Positions 1 to 8,609 of a stretch of 64,000 nt of DNA are shown here, piece after piece. Source of the stretch: Lentibacillus jeotgali. Lineage in GTDB: Bacteria > Bacillota > Bacilli > Bacillales > Amphibacillaceae. The notes beneath the pieces are model-generated. The model saw only the letters and a list, made by a program, of their open reading frames with translations. It made no database searches and had not been told where the DNA came from. The DNA is taken from the NCBI RefSeq assembly GCF_000224785.1, contig NZ_AGAV01000013.1:62001-126000 (forward strand). The letters are read 5' to 3'. The position numbers were made by a program, and so were the translations under genes. Each line of letters opens with the position of its first letter. Within the stretch, counting starts at the first letter, position 1.

Positions 1-1349
1 CCTAACAAACGAGCCATGTCCTCAAGTTCCTCAGGCGTTGTGTTGGCTTCTTTCAGCAACTCACTTTGTCTGAATTCGTCAATGCCGCCGACAGTTTTTC
101 CACGCATGTGTACCCGCATGGCTGTTAATTTAAGCAATACTTTTCGGATGACTTTCGTACCATCAGCTGCCAATATGGAAGCGAGATATTCCACAGGGAT
201 CCGCATTTGATCTATGGCAGGAATGTAACCGTCTGTGCTTAAGTCATCTTCGTTTGTAATATGGTTCATGATTGGACTAAGCGGCGGCACGTACCAGACC
301 ATTGGTAATGTGCGGTATTCCGGATGCAGCGGAAGCGCAATTTTCCACTTCATGGCCATTTTGTAAACCGGTGACTTTTGTGCACTTTCAATCCATTCAT
401 CATTAATACCTGCTTTACGGGCTTCTTCAATCACCTCGGGGTCAAATGGATCCTGGAATACAGAAAGCTGTGATTCGTACAGGGCTTGCGGATCTTCGAC
501 AGATGCCGCTTCCTTTACTTTGTCGGCGTCGTATAATACAACACCGATATAACGGATGCGCCCGACACACGTTTCTGAACAAATCGTTGGCAGTCCCGCT
601 TCAGTCCTTGGATAGCAAAAATTACATTTCTCGGCCTTGTGTGTGTTCCAATTATAATATACTTTGTGATACGGGCATCCGCTCATGCAAAAGCGCCATC
701 CCCGACATGCTTCCTGGTCAACCAGAACAATGCCATCTTCATCTCGCTTATACAATGCTCCTGAAGGACAAGATGCCACACAAGAAGGATTCAGGCAATG
801 CTCACAGATTCGCGGCAGATACATCATAAATGTTTTCTCATATTCCATCGAGATGTGATCCTGCAATTTCTCGACTGTCGGGTCCTGTGATACCACTTCG
901 GTTCCGCCTGCCAGGTCATCGTCCCAGTTGGAACCCCATTCAGGTTTATCGATATATTCACCTGTAATGACGGATTGAGGTCTTGCAACAGGCAGATTTT
1001 CACTTTTAGGACTGTTGATTAAATGCTCATAATTATATGTCCATGGCTCATAATAATCATCCATCGTCGCCATATCCGGGTTATAAAAAATGTTCATCAG
1101 CTTGGAGATGGGACCGCCGGCTTTTAGCTGCAGTTTCCCGTTTTTTAATGTCCATCCGCCTTTGAAGCGCTCTGTGTCTTCCCAGCGCTTTGGATAACCG
1201 GTTCCCGGGCGGGTTTCCACATTGTTAAACCACATATATTCAGTTCCAGGCCGGTTCGTCCACGTATTTTTACATGTTACAGAACATGTATGACATCCGA
1301 TGCATTTATCCAAATGCATCACCATTGCGACCTGTGCTTTAATTTTCAA
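1..1349 (-). CDS. narH: Respiratory nitrate reductase beta subunit NarH, 3' end outside window
   Basis: This is the iron-sulfur electron-transfer subunit of the membrane-bound nitrate reductase, passing electrons from NarI haem to NarG. About 449 codons are present and the C-terminus runs off the left edge. The N-terminus shows the ferredoxin-like motif DKCIGCHTC, later followed by CEHCLNPSC, CRGWRFCMSGCPY and CNFC, the four cysteine groups expected for NarH. The third group has a Trp in the place typical of the [3Fe-4S] cluster. The start is a TTG with a GGAGG site nine bases upstream. It overlaps the end of narG by 11 bp, so the two are probably translationally coupled. narJ and narI would be expected beyond the edge. 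Confidence 0.96.
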   Translation of the reverse strand, partial: MKIKAQVAMVMHLDKCIGCHTCSVTCKNTWTNRPGTEYMWFNNVETRPGTGYPKRWEDTERFKGGWTLKNGKLQLKAGGPISKLMNIFYNPDMATMDDYYEPWTYNYEHLINSPKSENLPVARPQSVITGEYIDKPEWGSNWDDDLAGGTEVVSQDPTVEKLQDHISMEYEKTFMMYLPRICEHCLNPSCVASCPSGALYKRDEDGIVLVDQEACRGWRFCMSGCPYHKVYYNWNTHKAEKCNFCYPRTEAGLPTICSETCVGRIRYIGVVLYDADKVKEAASVEDPQALYESQLSVFQDPFDPEVIEEARKAGINDEWIESAQKSPVYKMAMKWKIALPLHPEYRTLPMVWYVPPLSPIMNHITNEDDLSTDGYIPAIDQMRIPVEYLASILAADGTKVIRKVLLKLTAMRVHMRGKTVGGIDEFRQSELLKEANTTPEELEDMARLL

Positions 1350-4300
1350 GCCAATCTACCTCCTTTAATGCCCTGATAACAGCTATTGTATCCCGCTGAT
1401 GACCGGTAGGGCCATAATAATTAAATCCATAGCTCAATTGCGAATAGCCACCGATCATATGAGTTCCTTTAAGTGTCACTCTGGTAACACTATTGTGGGT
1501 CCCCCCGCGTTTTTTATTAATTGATGTAGCGGGAACACCTAATGTTCGGTCCTGAGCATGATACATGTAAGCCATTCCTTTTGGTATCCGGTATGTGACA
1601 ACGACTCTTGCTGCAATGGCCCCATTTCGGTTATAAACTTCCACAAAATCGTTATCTTTGAGGTCGATAGAAGCCGCATCATCTTCATTCATCCAGATTG
1701 TCTGCCACCCTCTGAACAGAGTCGACATATGGGTTGTGTCGGTAAACATTGTATGGATTCCCCATTTTTGGTGTGGTGTCAGATAGCGCACCGTAATCGA
1801 TTTATTTTCGTTTTCATCCACACCCTCTTCTTTCTTAAGAAATGGTCCATACCTTAGTGGCGGCAGGTACAATGGGAGTCCCTCCCCATAGTCGAGCATC
1901 ATCTCATGATCAAGGTAAAAACTTTGCCGCCCTGTCAATGTGCGCCACGGAATATTGTATTCTGTGTTCACAGTGAACGGCGAATAGCGGCGATGATCTT
2001 TTTCCAGACCGCTCCAGACCGGTGTTGAGATGGCACTGCGCGGCTGAATGCTTAAATCTCTCAGTGTATGGTTTTCCTCTGCACGAGGCTGAGCGATTTC
2101 TTCCAGTTTTTGGCCTGTTTTGGCTTCAAGTGATTTCCATCCCGCAACTGCCCTTTTACCATTTGTGGCGCCGGACATCGCCAAAATGGCATTGATGGCC
2201 TGTTCGTCACTATATAAATCAGGATGGCCTTTTCCGATGCCTTCCCGGCGTGATGTGCCAAGTCGCTTACTCAAATCATCGTAGACTTCTTCACCAGGTA
2301 TGGTTACCCCTTTGCCGCCATAGCCGTTTTTAATTAACGGACCAACGGTGGTCATTTTCTGGTAAACATTCGGATAATCACGTTCTACGACTTTCATACT
2401 TGGCATTGTTTTGCCTGGGATTGCTTCTACTTCACCTTTGCGCCAATCTTTTATTTTCCCGAGCGACTGTGCGATTTCACCTGGTGTATCGTGCCCAAGC
2501 GGAGACGTAACCAATTCTTCAGTTTTGGGCAGATGTTTTTCGGCAAGTTCTGAAAACACTCTACTGATCTCACGGAACGTGTTCCAATCACTCTTTGCTT
2601 CCCATGGCGGTGAAATAGCTGCATTGAATGGGTGAACGAACGGATGCAGATCCGTACTGCTGATATCATTTTTTTCATACCACGTTGCGGCAGGCAGCAC
2701 AATATCAGAAAACAGGCCTGAGCTTGTCATGCGGAAGTCTACACTGACCAGTAAATCAGCCTTTCCCGTAGGTGCTTCTCCTTCTGTTTTAACCGTTTCC
2801 GGCTGCCATGAGTTTTCTGGTTCAGCCATTACCTGGTTATCACCGCCAACCAGATGTCTGACAAAAAATTCGTGCCCTTTACCGCTGTCTCCAAGCAGAT
2901 TGGAGCGCCAGTTAAAGAATACTCTTGGAAAGTTTCGCGGGTCATCCGGATTTTCAATTGCCCAGTCAATTTTTTCCTCTTTGATTCGGGTGACAATGTC
3001 TTCGATAATTTCCTCTTCATTCTGAGCTCCCCGATCCCTGCTTTCTTTTACAAGATCAATTGAGCTCTGTGAAAACTGCGGATAAGATGGGAGCCAGCCA
3101 AGTCGTGCTGACAGCGCATTTAAATCAGCAGGATGCATGGCATTATATTTGCTTCCCCATTCTGTTTTTTCGTTATCGTCCGGCAAAGCCTCGTAACGGA
3201 ACTGATCTGTCACGAAGTAAAAATAGGATGTGCCATTTTGATGACGCGGCGATTTTTGCCAGTCACCCGCAAAGGCAACTTGCTGCCAGCCTTCTTGAGG
3301 CCGTACTTTTTCCTGACCGACATAGTGAGCCCATCCGCCGCCATTAACGCCTTGAGATCCTGTTAATAATACAAGGTTCAAAATGGCACGGTAGATTTGG
3401 TCACTGTGGAACCAGTGATTAGTACCGCCACCCATGGCGATCATTGATTTTCCTTTTGTCCGTTCGGCATTATCTGCAAATTCCCGCGCAACTTTAATAA
3501 CATGTGTTTTATTGACACCTGTAATCGATTCCTGCCATGCTGGTGTATATGGTTTAGGGTCATCATAATCAACCGGATAGTCACCTGGGAGGTTCCGGCT
3601 GACACCTGTATGTGCCATCATTAAATCATAGACGGTTGTCACTTTAAGCGTATTGCCGCTTACATCCTGAATTGTTTTTACCGGTACACCGCGTTTGACA
3701 AGATCCCCTTCTTTTTCAGCAAAATAAGGGAAGCTTATCATTACAGTTTCATCCGATTTATTTATAAAACTTAACTCAGGATCTATTTGACTACCATTCT
3801 CTTTATCCAACTGCAGGTTCCACTTTCTTCCGCCATCCCAACGGAAGCCCATGCTTCCATTTGGTGCTTCCAGCTGACCTGTTTCAGCATCCCATACTAA
3901 CGTTTTCCATTCGCCGAGTTCATGTTCGTCATTTATGTCAGATGCACGAAGGAACCGGTCGCTGCGATATTCGCCGTCTTGTTCATTAAGCATCACAAGG
4001 TACGGCAGATCAGTAAATTTCTTGGCATAAGAGTTGAAATAAGGTGTTTCTCTATCAACATAAAATTCTTTCAAAATAACATGTGTCATGGCCATTGCGA
4101 GTGCAGCGTCTGTTCCCGCTTTGGCCGGAAGCCAAATATCAGCAAATTTTTCGTATTCTGCATAGTCTGGGCTGACACCAACAACTTTTGTGCCATTATA
4201 TCTTGCTTCCACCATGAAGTGCGCGTCCGGTGTACGGGTTTGCGGCAGATTGGTACCCCAAATAATAAAATATTTGGAATTATACCAGTCAGCACTTTCT

Positions 4301-5022
4301 GGTACATCAGTCTGTTCACCCCAGACTTGCGGTGAAGCCGGCGGTAAATCAGCATACCAGTCATAAAAGCTTAAAATGGTTCCCCCAATTAATGACAGGA
4401 AACGGGTTCCTGCTGAATAACTGATCATTGACATGGCAGGGATCGGACTGAAGCCGGCAATACGGTCAGGTCCATACTTTTTAACCGTTTGGATGCTGGC
4501 GCTTGCAATCATTTCACACATGTCTCTCCAGTTAGCACGTACAAAGCCACCCTTTCCACGGGCCTTTACATACTTTTCACGTTTCACTGGATCACTGACG
4601 ATATTATCCCATGCCTCTACTGGATTTGAGCTATTATCGCGTGCTTCTTTCCATAATTCATATAAGTCGCTTCGTATATATGGATACTTCACCCTGATAG
4701 GGCTGTAAGTATACCAGGAAAAGCTTGCACCCCTCGGGCACCCGCGCGGCTCATATTCAGGAAAGTCATCCCCGGTACTCGGATAGTCCGTCTGCTGTGT
4801 TTCAGATGTAATAATACCGTCCTTTACATAAATCTTCCAGCTGCATGAGCCTGTGCAATTGACGCCATGTGTTGAACGGACAATTTTATCATGCTGCCAT
4901 CTTCTGCGGTATATGTCTTCGGAATCACGCGGACGAGGGCTTTCTTCTGTCCAGTCATCATTAATTCGATTGCCCGGCTTAATATGTTTTAATTTCTCAA
5001 AAAGTTTATTTTTGCTCTCCAT
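1339..5022 (-). CDS. narG: Respiratory nitrate reductase alpha subunit NarG
   Basis: Catalytic molybdenum bis-MGD subunit that reduces nitrate to nitrite on the inner face of the membrane. From the chosen ATG the protein is 1227 residues, the usual size. Early residues carry the FS0 cluster region HGVNCTGSCSW followed by EPRGCPRGASFSWY. The body has the molybdopterin oxidoreductase pattern (AGTRFLSLIGG, WGTNLPQTRTPDAHF, PAKAGTDAALAMA). A start 30 codons further upstream is open, but the ATG at 5022 has a strong GGAGGAGGTG site and gives the family N-terminus. That site lies inside the end of the preceding small gene (17 bp overlap), which implies coupling. The MGD cofactor would need MobA, encoded at 12631-13209. 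Confidence 0.97.
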   Translation of the reverse strand: MESKNKLFEKLKHIKPGNRINDDWTEESPRPRDSEDIYRRRWQHDKIVRSTHGVNCTGSCSWKIYVKDGIITSETQQTDYPSTGDDFPEYEPRGCPRGASFSWYTYSPIRVKYPYIRSDLYELWKEARDNSSNPVEAWDNIVSDPVKREKYVKARGKGGFVRANWRDMCEMIASASIQTVKKYGPDRIAGFSPIPAMSMISYSAGTRFLSLIGGTILSFYDWYADLPPASPQVWGEQTDVPESADWYNSKYFIIWGTNLPQTRTPDAHFMVEARYNGTKVVGVSPDYAEYEKFADIWLPAKAGTDAALAMAMTHVILKEFYVDRETPYFNSYAKKFTDLPYLVMLNEQDGEYRSDRFLRASDINDEHELGEWKTLVWDAETGQLEAPNGSMGFRWDGGRKWNLQLDKENGSQIDPELSFINKSDETVMISFPYFAEKEGDLVKRGVPVKTIQDVSGNTLKVTTVYDLMMAHTGVSRNLPGDYPVDYDDPKPYTPAWQESITGVNKTHVIKVAREFADNAERTKGKSMIAMGGGTNHWFHSDQIYRAILNLVLLTGSQGVNGGGWAHYVGQEKVRPQEGWQQVAFAGDWQKSPRHQNGTSYFYFVTDQFRYEALPDDNEKTEWGSKYNAMHPADLNALSARLGWLPSYPQFSQSSIDLVKESRDRGAQNEEEIIEDIVTRIKEEKIDWAIENPDDPRNFPRVFFNWRSNLLGDSGKGHEFFVRHLVGGDNQVMAEPENSWQPETVKTEGEAPTGKADLLVSVDFRMTSSGLFSDIVLPAATWYEKNDISSTDLHPFVHPFNAAISPPWEAKSDWNTFREISRVFSELAEKHLPKTEELVTSPLGHDTPGEIAQSLGKIKDWRKGEVEAIPGKTMPSMKVVERDYPNVYQKMTTVGPLIKNGYGGKGVTIPGEEVYDDLSKRLGTSRREGIGKGHPDLYSDEQAINAILAMSGATNGKRAVAGWKSLEAKTGQKLEEIAQPRAEENHTLRDLSIQPRSAISTPVWSGLEKDHRRYSPFTVNTEYNIPWRTLTGRQSFYLDHEMMLDYGEGLPLYLPPLRYGPFLKKEEGVDENENKSITVRYLTPHQKWGIHTMFTDTTHMSTLFRGWQTIWMNEDDAASIDLKDNDFVEVYNRNGAIAARVVVTYRIPKGMAYMYHAQDRTLGVPATSINKKRGGTHNSVTRVTLKGTHMIGGYSQLSYGFNYYGPTGHQRDTIAVIRALKEVDWLEN

Positions 5023-5296
5023 CCATGCCACCTCCTCCATGTTGTGCTTCAATCGGATTAAACCGGTCGCCCAGGATACGGAAACTGCCTTCTCCTTCTT
5101 CAAGTTCCTCAAGGAATATTTTCAGACTTGGAACATTGGAGGCAACCAGTATTAGACGTTCCAGCGTTTCATATGACTTAATATCATAAATTGCTTCGAC
5201 AACTTTAGGAGGGATATCACCAAAACGCATTTTCAGTACGGAAAGCAAGTCTTCGCGGTCATCAACTATATTTGCCTCATCTTCGAATAAAAACAA
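5006..5296 (-). CDS. Small protein upstream of narG, DUF4351-like segment
   Basis: A 96-residue acidic protein of unproven function. Residues 15-65 (LLSVLKMRFGDIPPKVVEAI, then a predicted helix with LERLILVASNV) resemble the C-terminal DUF4351 segment found in Rpn/PD-(D/E)XK-type proteins, but no nuclease domain precedes it. The start is a TTG with AAAGGAG eight bases upstream. The end overlaps narG, and the narG ribosome site is formed by the glycine codons near its C-terminus. It is the third gene of a compact leader (hemerythrin-like, unknown, this) read in the same direction as narGH and from the same Fnr-type promoter. A chaperone-like or regulatory role in nitrate respiration is only a guess from position. 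Confidence 0.72.
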   Translation of the reverse strand: MFLFEDEANIVDDREDLLSVLKMRFGDIPPKVVEAIYDIKSYETLERLILVASNVPSLKIFLEELEEGEGSFRILGDRFNPIEAQHGGGGMDGEQK

Positions 5297-5322
5297 ACTG
5301 ATGCACTCCTTTCACTCAGAAG

Positions 5323-5646
5323 CTATTTAGGTCTCATCATTTTAAAGTAATCGGCAATCATAACTTCTTTACAGGCGTTTCCGACTCTTTCTATAAACTC
5401 CATAATCTCATGATTCATATTTTTGATTGATTGGTTTGAGAAATATTGTGACTCCATATGTGCATAACTGTCACCAAAGTAAATGATCGCTTCGTATCCA
5501 GATGGCGTTTTCGCCGCGTGTGCCTGAATATCATATTTATGAATATTGTGGCGTTCTTCTAAATTTGTCGTTATCTCTTTGTATAGATCCGGTAAAATGA
5601 CACGCATCGGCTGTTCTCGTTTGGATGATGTCTGTTCAGAGCTCAA
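5323..5646 (-). CDS. Unknown 107-residue protein of the nar leader
   Basis: I do not recognise this family. It is a soluble, mixed alpha/beta-looking protein without signal peptide or membrane segment. It has two cores: MRVILPDLYKEITTNLEER, and a stretch YEAIIYFGDSYAHMESQYFS leading to a predicted C-terminal helix with EFIERVGNACKEVM. A single cysteine is in that helix. The start is TTG with GGAGGTG eight bases upstream. It sits 26 bp before the DUF4351-like gene and 29 bp after the hemerythrin-like gene, so all three are probably one transcript with narGH. The conserved placement suggests a role linked to nitrate reductase or to the redox signal that induces it, but nothing in the sequence proves that. 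Confidence 0.7.
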   Translation of the reverse strand: MSSEQTSSKREQPMRVILPDLYKEITTNLEERHNIHKYDIQAHAAKTPSGYEAIIYFGDSYAHMESQYFSNQSIKNMNHEIMEFIERVGNACKEVMIADYFKMMRPK

Positions 5647-5675
5647 TTATGTCACCTCCATTTTGATATGTGTCA

Positions 5676-6098
5676 TTAGTGATCGTGATCGGGAAGAACT
5701 TCCATTTCTTTTTTATTATGAAGTTCGTCGACGATAATCAAAGACTGAAAACGTTGTATGATCGCATCATTAATTCCTGTTTCCGGGAGTTCTTCTTTAA
5801 TTTCCTCGACAATCACACGCAATAAATTATGATCCCGTGTCAAAGCTATAATGTCATCTTTCACTTTCGGGTCTTCCTCAACCAGATCTTTATATAACCC
5901 ATTTTCCTCTGCGTCAGCGTGTGCCAGTGTCCTTGTTTCCCACTGTTCTATAAGTACGTATGCTAATTCCAGTGCCTTCTCTTTTTCGTTTTCTTGATGA
6001 AGTGTGTCGAGCATGTTCGTCAGCTCTATTGCTTCATTCAATGCTGCTTCATGTATAGCGCTGTGACTATCAACATGCTTGAGCGCAGGACCGGACAT
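5676..6098 (-). CDS. Hemerythrin-like domain protein
   Basis: A 140-residue all-helical protein with the spaced histidine and acidic residues of the hemerythrin/HHE fold: HVDSHSAIHEAALNEAIE near the N-terminus, TLAHADAEENGLYKDL in the middle, TRDHNLLRVIVEE after it and DELHNKKEMEVLPDHDH at the end. Such di-iron proteins bind oxygen or nitric oxide or repair iron centres. The closing HNKKEMEVLP matches the HxxxEExxLFP-type motif in spacing, though with Met in place of the first Phe/Leu. It is the first gene of the nar transcript. The ATG has GAGGTG at a good distance. Oxygen or NO handling during the switch to nitrate respiration is an inference from family and location. Confidence 0.85.
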   Translation of the reverse strand: MSGPALKHVDSHSAIHEAALNEAIELTNMLDTLHQENEKEKALELAYVLIEQWETRTLAHADAEENGLYKDLVEEDPKVKDDIIALTRDHNLLRVIVEEIKEELPETGINDAIIQRFQSLIIVDELHNKKEMEVLPDHDH

Positions 6099-6193
6099 TT
6101 TGTTTCACCTCGCTGTGATAGTTTTGAAATCAATAATTCTTATGGACAGCTTTCTATTGATTTCAGCATATCATTCAATAGGATAAGGAACAA

Positions 6194-6235
6194 TTAATAC
6201 TGAAGAAAATTTGAAGTTATGTGATAACTATCACA
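6194..6235 (-). promoter_or_regulatory. Predicted Fnr-activated promoter of the nar operon
   Basis: TGTGATAACTATCACA at 6220-6235 is a perfect TGTGA-N6-TCACA palindrome, the site type known for Bacillus Fnr. On the minus strand it is followed by TATTAA at 6199-6194, a fair -10 box. A start near 6187 would put the palindrome centre at about -41, the usual position of a class II activator, and there is no good -35 box, as expected. Start site and regulator are inferred. Confidence 0.75.
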
Positions 6236-6412
6236 GAATTTCGGTAACAGTATTGTTGAAAAATAAGCTATTGACTGTAATCAGGGTCTCTTGTTAGAAA
6301 CTGTTGCCTAAACGTTCGTGTTAAAGGGAAAATATAATTGAGAGTATAGTTTTACTAATCTGCTGAACGGCTATACAATGTATGAGGAACTTTTGTAAAG
6401 GAGACGGTAAGT

Positions 6413-6682
6413 ATGTTGGCACATGTTATTGTCAGCGGACGCGTTCAAGGTGTCGGATTCAGGTTTTCAGCCAGACAGCAGGCTGATCAATACAATTTAA
6501 CCGGATGGGTTCAAAATAAATCTGACGGTACAGTGGAATTGGAAGTTGAAGGCAGTAAAGACGGGGTTCATGCATTTTTAAATGACTTGAAAGAAGGGTT
6601 GAACCCCGCTATTAAAGTGGATGATATGAAGGTGGATACGCAGCAGGATGAAAAAGGATACAGCAGTTTTTCCATAAGGTAA
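6413..6682 (+). CDS. acyP: Acylphosphatase
   Basis: A small enzyme that hydrolyses acyl phosphates in the cytoplasm. The 89-residue protein has the complete family signature: GRVQGVGFRF with the phosphate-binding Arg17, and GWVQNKSDGTVE with the catalytic Asn35, then the alternating strands and helix ending in FSIR. The ATG follows AAAGGAGACGG at a good spacing. It is a single gene, divergent from the nar operon and closed by a hairpin shared with the converging ferredoxin gene. Confidence 0.96.
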   Translation: MLAHVIVSGRVQGVGFRFSARQQADQYNLTGWVQNKSDGTVELEVEGSKDGVHAFLNDLKEGLNPAIKVDDMKVDTQQDEKGYSSFSIR

Positions 6683-6707
6683 AGCTGAACCGAATTGATA
6701 TGGCATG

Positions 6708-6745
6708 ATAAAAGCCGCTATCAGCTGTGACAGCGGCTTTTATTT
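6708..6745. terminator. Bidirectional terminator between acyP and ferredoxin
   Basis: AAAAGCCGCT pairs with AGCGGCTTTT around a 12-base loop, with T-rich sequence on one side and A-rich on the other. It can end both converging genes. Confidence 0.85.
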
Positions 6746-6983
6746 AACCTTCTTCAAAAAATTTGGCATTCAGGTCAATGAACTTTTCTTCCCCTTCCGG
6801 AATTTCATCTTCCATATAAATGGCCTCGACCGGGCAGACAGCTTCACACGCCCCACAGTCGATGCAAATATCAGGGTCGATATAAAACATGTCTTTTCCT
6901 TCTTCTATACAGTCAACAGGACAGACTTCCACACATTCTCCTGATTTTTCATTTATACAAGGTGATGTTATAACAAAAGCCAA
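6744..6983 (-). CDS. Ferredoxin, two-cluster bacterial type
   Basis: A 79-residue low-potential electron carrier. Eight cysteines are seen: Cys9, 17, 21 and 25 in the first half and Cys40, 43, 46, 50 in the second (CIDCGACEAVCPVEA). This is the layout of Bacillus 7Fe/8Fe ferredoxins, with one [4Fe-4S] cluster and a second [3Fe-4S] or [4Fe-4S] cluster. The C-terminal half is acidic, as usual. It is a monocistronic gene converging on acyP. Its redox partners cannot be told from context. Confidence 0.93.
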   Translation of the reverse strand: MAFVITSPCINEKSGECVEVCPVDCIEEGKDMFYIDPDICIDCGACEAVCPVEAIYMEDEIPEGEEKFIDLNAKFFEEG

Positions 6984-7130
6984 GTAAATCTCCTCCTTAA
7001 AAATAAAGCCTCACATTCTTTCTATATAAATATACTACAGAATATTACAGCCTGTTTCAAGTCAAAGTACACATGTGCGGGCGTCCACACATATTATTTA
7101 TTATCTAGTGAAATTTGAGGAGCGATCCTA

Positions 7131-8321
7131 ATGGAAGTTATCGTCCGTCCCAATGATTCAATGTGGTACTACAGTGAACTGTTTGATGTTCCGGCGATCC
7201 TGATAGAACAATCGAATTCACAATTAAATACTGACGAATTAAGAGCTGGTCAGACGGTGCAGGTGCCTGGTTATATAGAAGGGTCTCATCAAATTGTTGC
7301 CGGCGAGACATTATGGGATTTTGCGATGAAGCGGGGTGTTCCGCTTGACATGCTCCAATTGGCAAATCCGGATATTGATTCGCAAAACCTGCAGGCTGGC
7401 CGGCGGATTATTATCCCCGAACGTATCAAAAAGTTAATGATAACGGATTTAAACCATTATACATTTGAGAAAATGGTACGCGATATGAGTCGTTTACTCA
7501 CTGTCTATCCATTCATTCTTCAGAATACCATCGGCAGTTCCGTAATGGGAAAAGATATTATTGAATTGCAGATCGGCATCGGAAACAAACAAGTCCATCT
7601 GAATGGATCATTTCATGCCAATGAATGGATAACGACCTCAGTCATCATGCGATTCATCAATGAATATGCACGGGCATTGACGAACGGGACGCCAGTACGG
7701 GAGCTGAATTTACTTCCATACTTTTTAGCCACAAACTTATCAGTTGTTCCAATGGTTAATCCGGACGGGGTTGACCTTGTGCTTGATGGCGCACCTGCAG
7801 CCGGAATGTATGAAGAACTGGTTTTGACACTGAATAACCAGAACCCAGACTTTTCAAATTGGAAAGCAAATATTGCTGGTGTTGATTTGAATAAGCAATA
7901 TCCGGCACTTTGGGAAGTTGAAGCAACGCGTAAGCCTGATTCGCCGCAACCCCGGGATTATCCCGGTCCCCACCCATTATCAGAACCTGAAGCAATAGCA
8001 ATGGGAGAACTGGCAGAAGAGCGGGAGTTTTTACGGCTTAATGCTTTTCATACCCAGGGTGAAGAAATCTATTGGGGCTTTGAAGGATTGGAACCACTGG
8101 TTTCAAAGACTATTGTAAAAGAATATAGCCGTGTGAGCGGGTATCGGCAAATACCCCGTTTAGATAATTATGCTGGTTATAAGGATTGGTTTATCCAGGA
8201 ATTTAGACGTCCAGGTTATACAGTTGAATTAGGAGCCGGAGTCAATCCGCTTCCTTTCAGCCAGTTTGAGGGAATTTATGAGGAGACGCTCGGGATTATG
8301 CTGGCGAATTTATATCTATAA
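7131..8321 (+). CDS. LysM-M14 gamma-D-glutamyl-diamino acid endopeptidase
   Basis: A 396-residue zinc peptidase resembling endopeptidase I of Lysinibacillus sphaericus, which cuts the gamma-D-Glu-diaminopimelate bond of peptidoglycan stem peptides. Two LysM modules come first (about residues 1-46 and 51-96), then an M14 carboxypeptidase domain from about residue 105. Zinc ligands are visible as His162 and Glu165 (FHANEW) and His307 (FHTQGEE); the catalytic Glu is Glu366 (YTVELGAG). There is no signal peptide, so it acts inside the cell, in the mother cell or forespore, or on recycled muropeptides. It has its own ribosome site (GAGGAGCGATCCT) and no operon partners. Confidence 0.92.
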   Translation: MEVIVRPNDSMWYYSELFDVPAILIEQSNSQLNTDELRAGQTVQVPGYIEGSHQIVAGETLWDFAMKRGVPLDMLQLANPDIDSQNLQAGRRIIIPERIKKLMITDLNHYTFEKMVRDMSRLLTVYPFILQNTIGSSVMGKDIIELQIGIGNKQVHLNGSFHANEWITTSVIMRFINEYARALTNGTPVRELNLLPYFLATNLSVVPMVNPDGVDLVLDGAPAAGMYEELVLTLNNQNPDFSNWKANIAGVDLNKQYPALWEVEATRKPDSPQPRDYPGPHPLSEPEAIAMGELAEEREFLRLNAFHTQGEEIYWGFEGLEPLVSKTIVKEYSRVSGYRQIPRLDNYAGYKDWFIQEFRRPGYTVELGAGVNPLPFSQFEGIYEETLGIMLANLYL

Positions 8322-8352
8322 AAAAAGGGGTAAAATAACAGGCTATTCGCCC
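8321..8352 (-). terminator. Terminator of the small gene at 8355
   Basis: Read on the minus strand, GGGG..AATA and TATT..CCCC can pair and are followed by seven T residues. The stem is imperfect. Confidence 0.55.
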
Positions 8353-8354
8353 CG

Positions 8355-8561
8355 TTACTTTACCTCCTCGAAATAATCCTTATAAAAACCGCCAATGCGA
8401 TTACTGTTGTCGATAATGAAGTAGAATTCGTCCGTTTCATTTTTTACCTCATACTGCTTGCCTGGTGTTAACTTATCATGCACAATGAATTTTTCAGCGT
8501 CAGCGTGAACGCATTCAACTTTTTTAATCGTTTCATTATCTTCCCACTTTAAATGAATCAT
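8355..8561 (-). CDS. Small conserved Bacillaceae protein, DUF6501-like
   Basis: A 68-residue soluble protein of unknown function. It is rich in beta-strand-forming residues and has the central stretch TPGKQYEVKNETDEFYFIID followed by GGFYKDYFEEV, which I associate with the short DUF6501 family of Bacillaceae; that assignment is from memory. The start ATG follows GAGGTAAC. It is a single gene with its own terminator between the endopeptidase and msrAB. No motif points to catalysis. Confidence 0.75.
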   Translation of the reverse strand: MIHLKWEDNETIKKVECVHADAEKFIVHDKLTPGKQYEVKNETDEFYFIIDNSNRIGGFYKDYFEEVK

Positions 8562-8609
8562 GTTAGTTACCTCTCCTCAGCTAGTTTACATAATTAAAAT
8601 CTCGTCAAC

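Noticed and set aside
5023-5112. Longer N-terminus of NarG
   Set aside because: It overlaps the preceding small gene in another frame and lacks similarity to NarG; the ATG at 5022 fits the family.
6099-6130. Second Fnr-like site TGTGATAGTTTT near 6114
   Set aside because: Only one half of the palindrome is present; the other half does not match.
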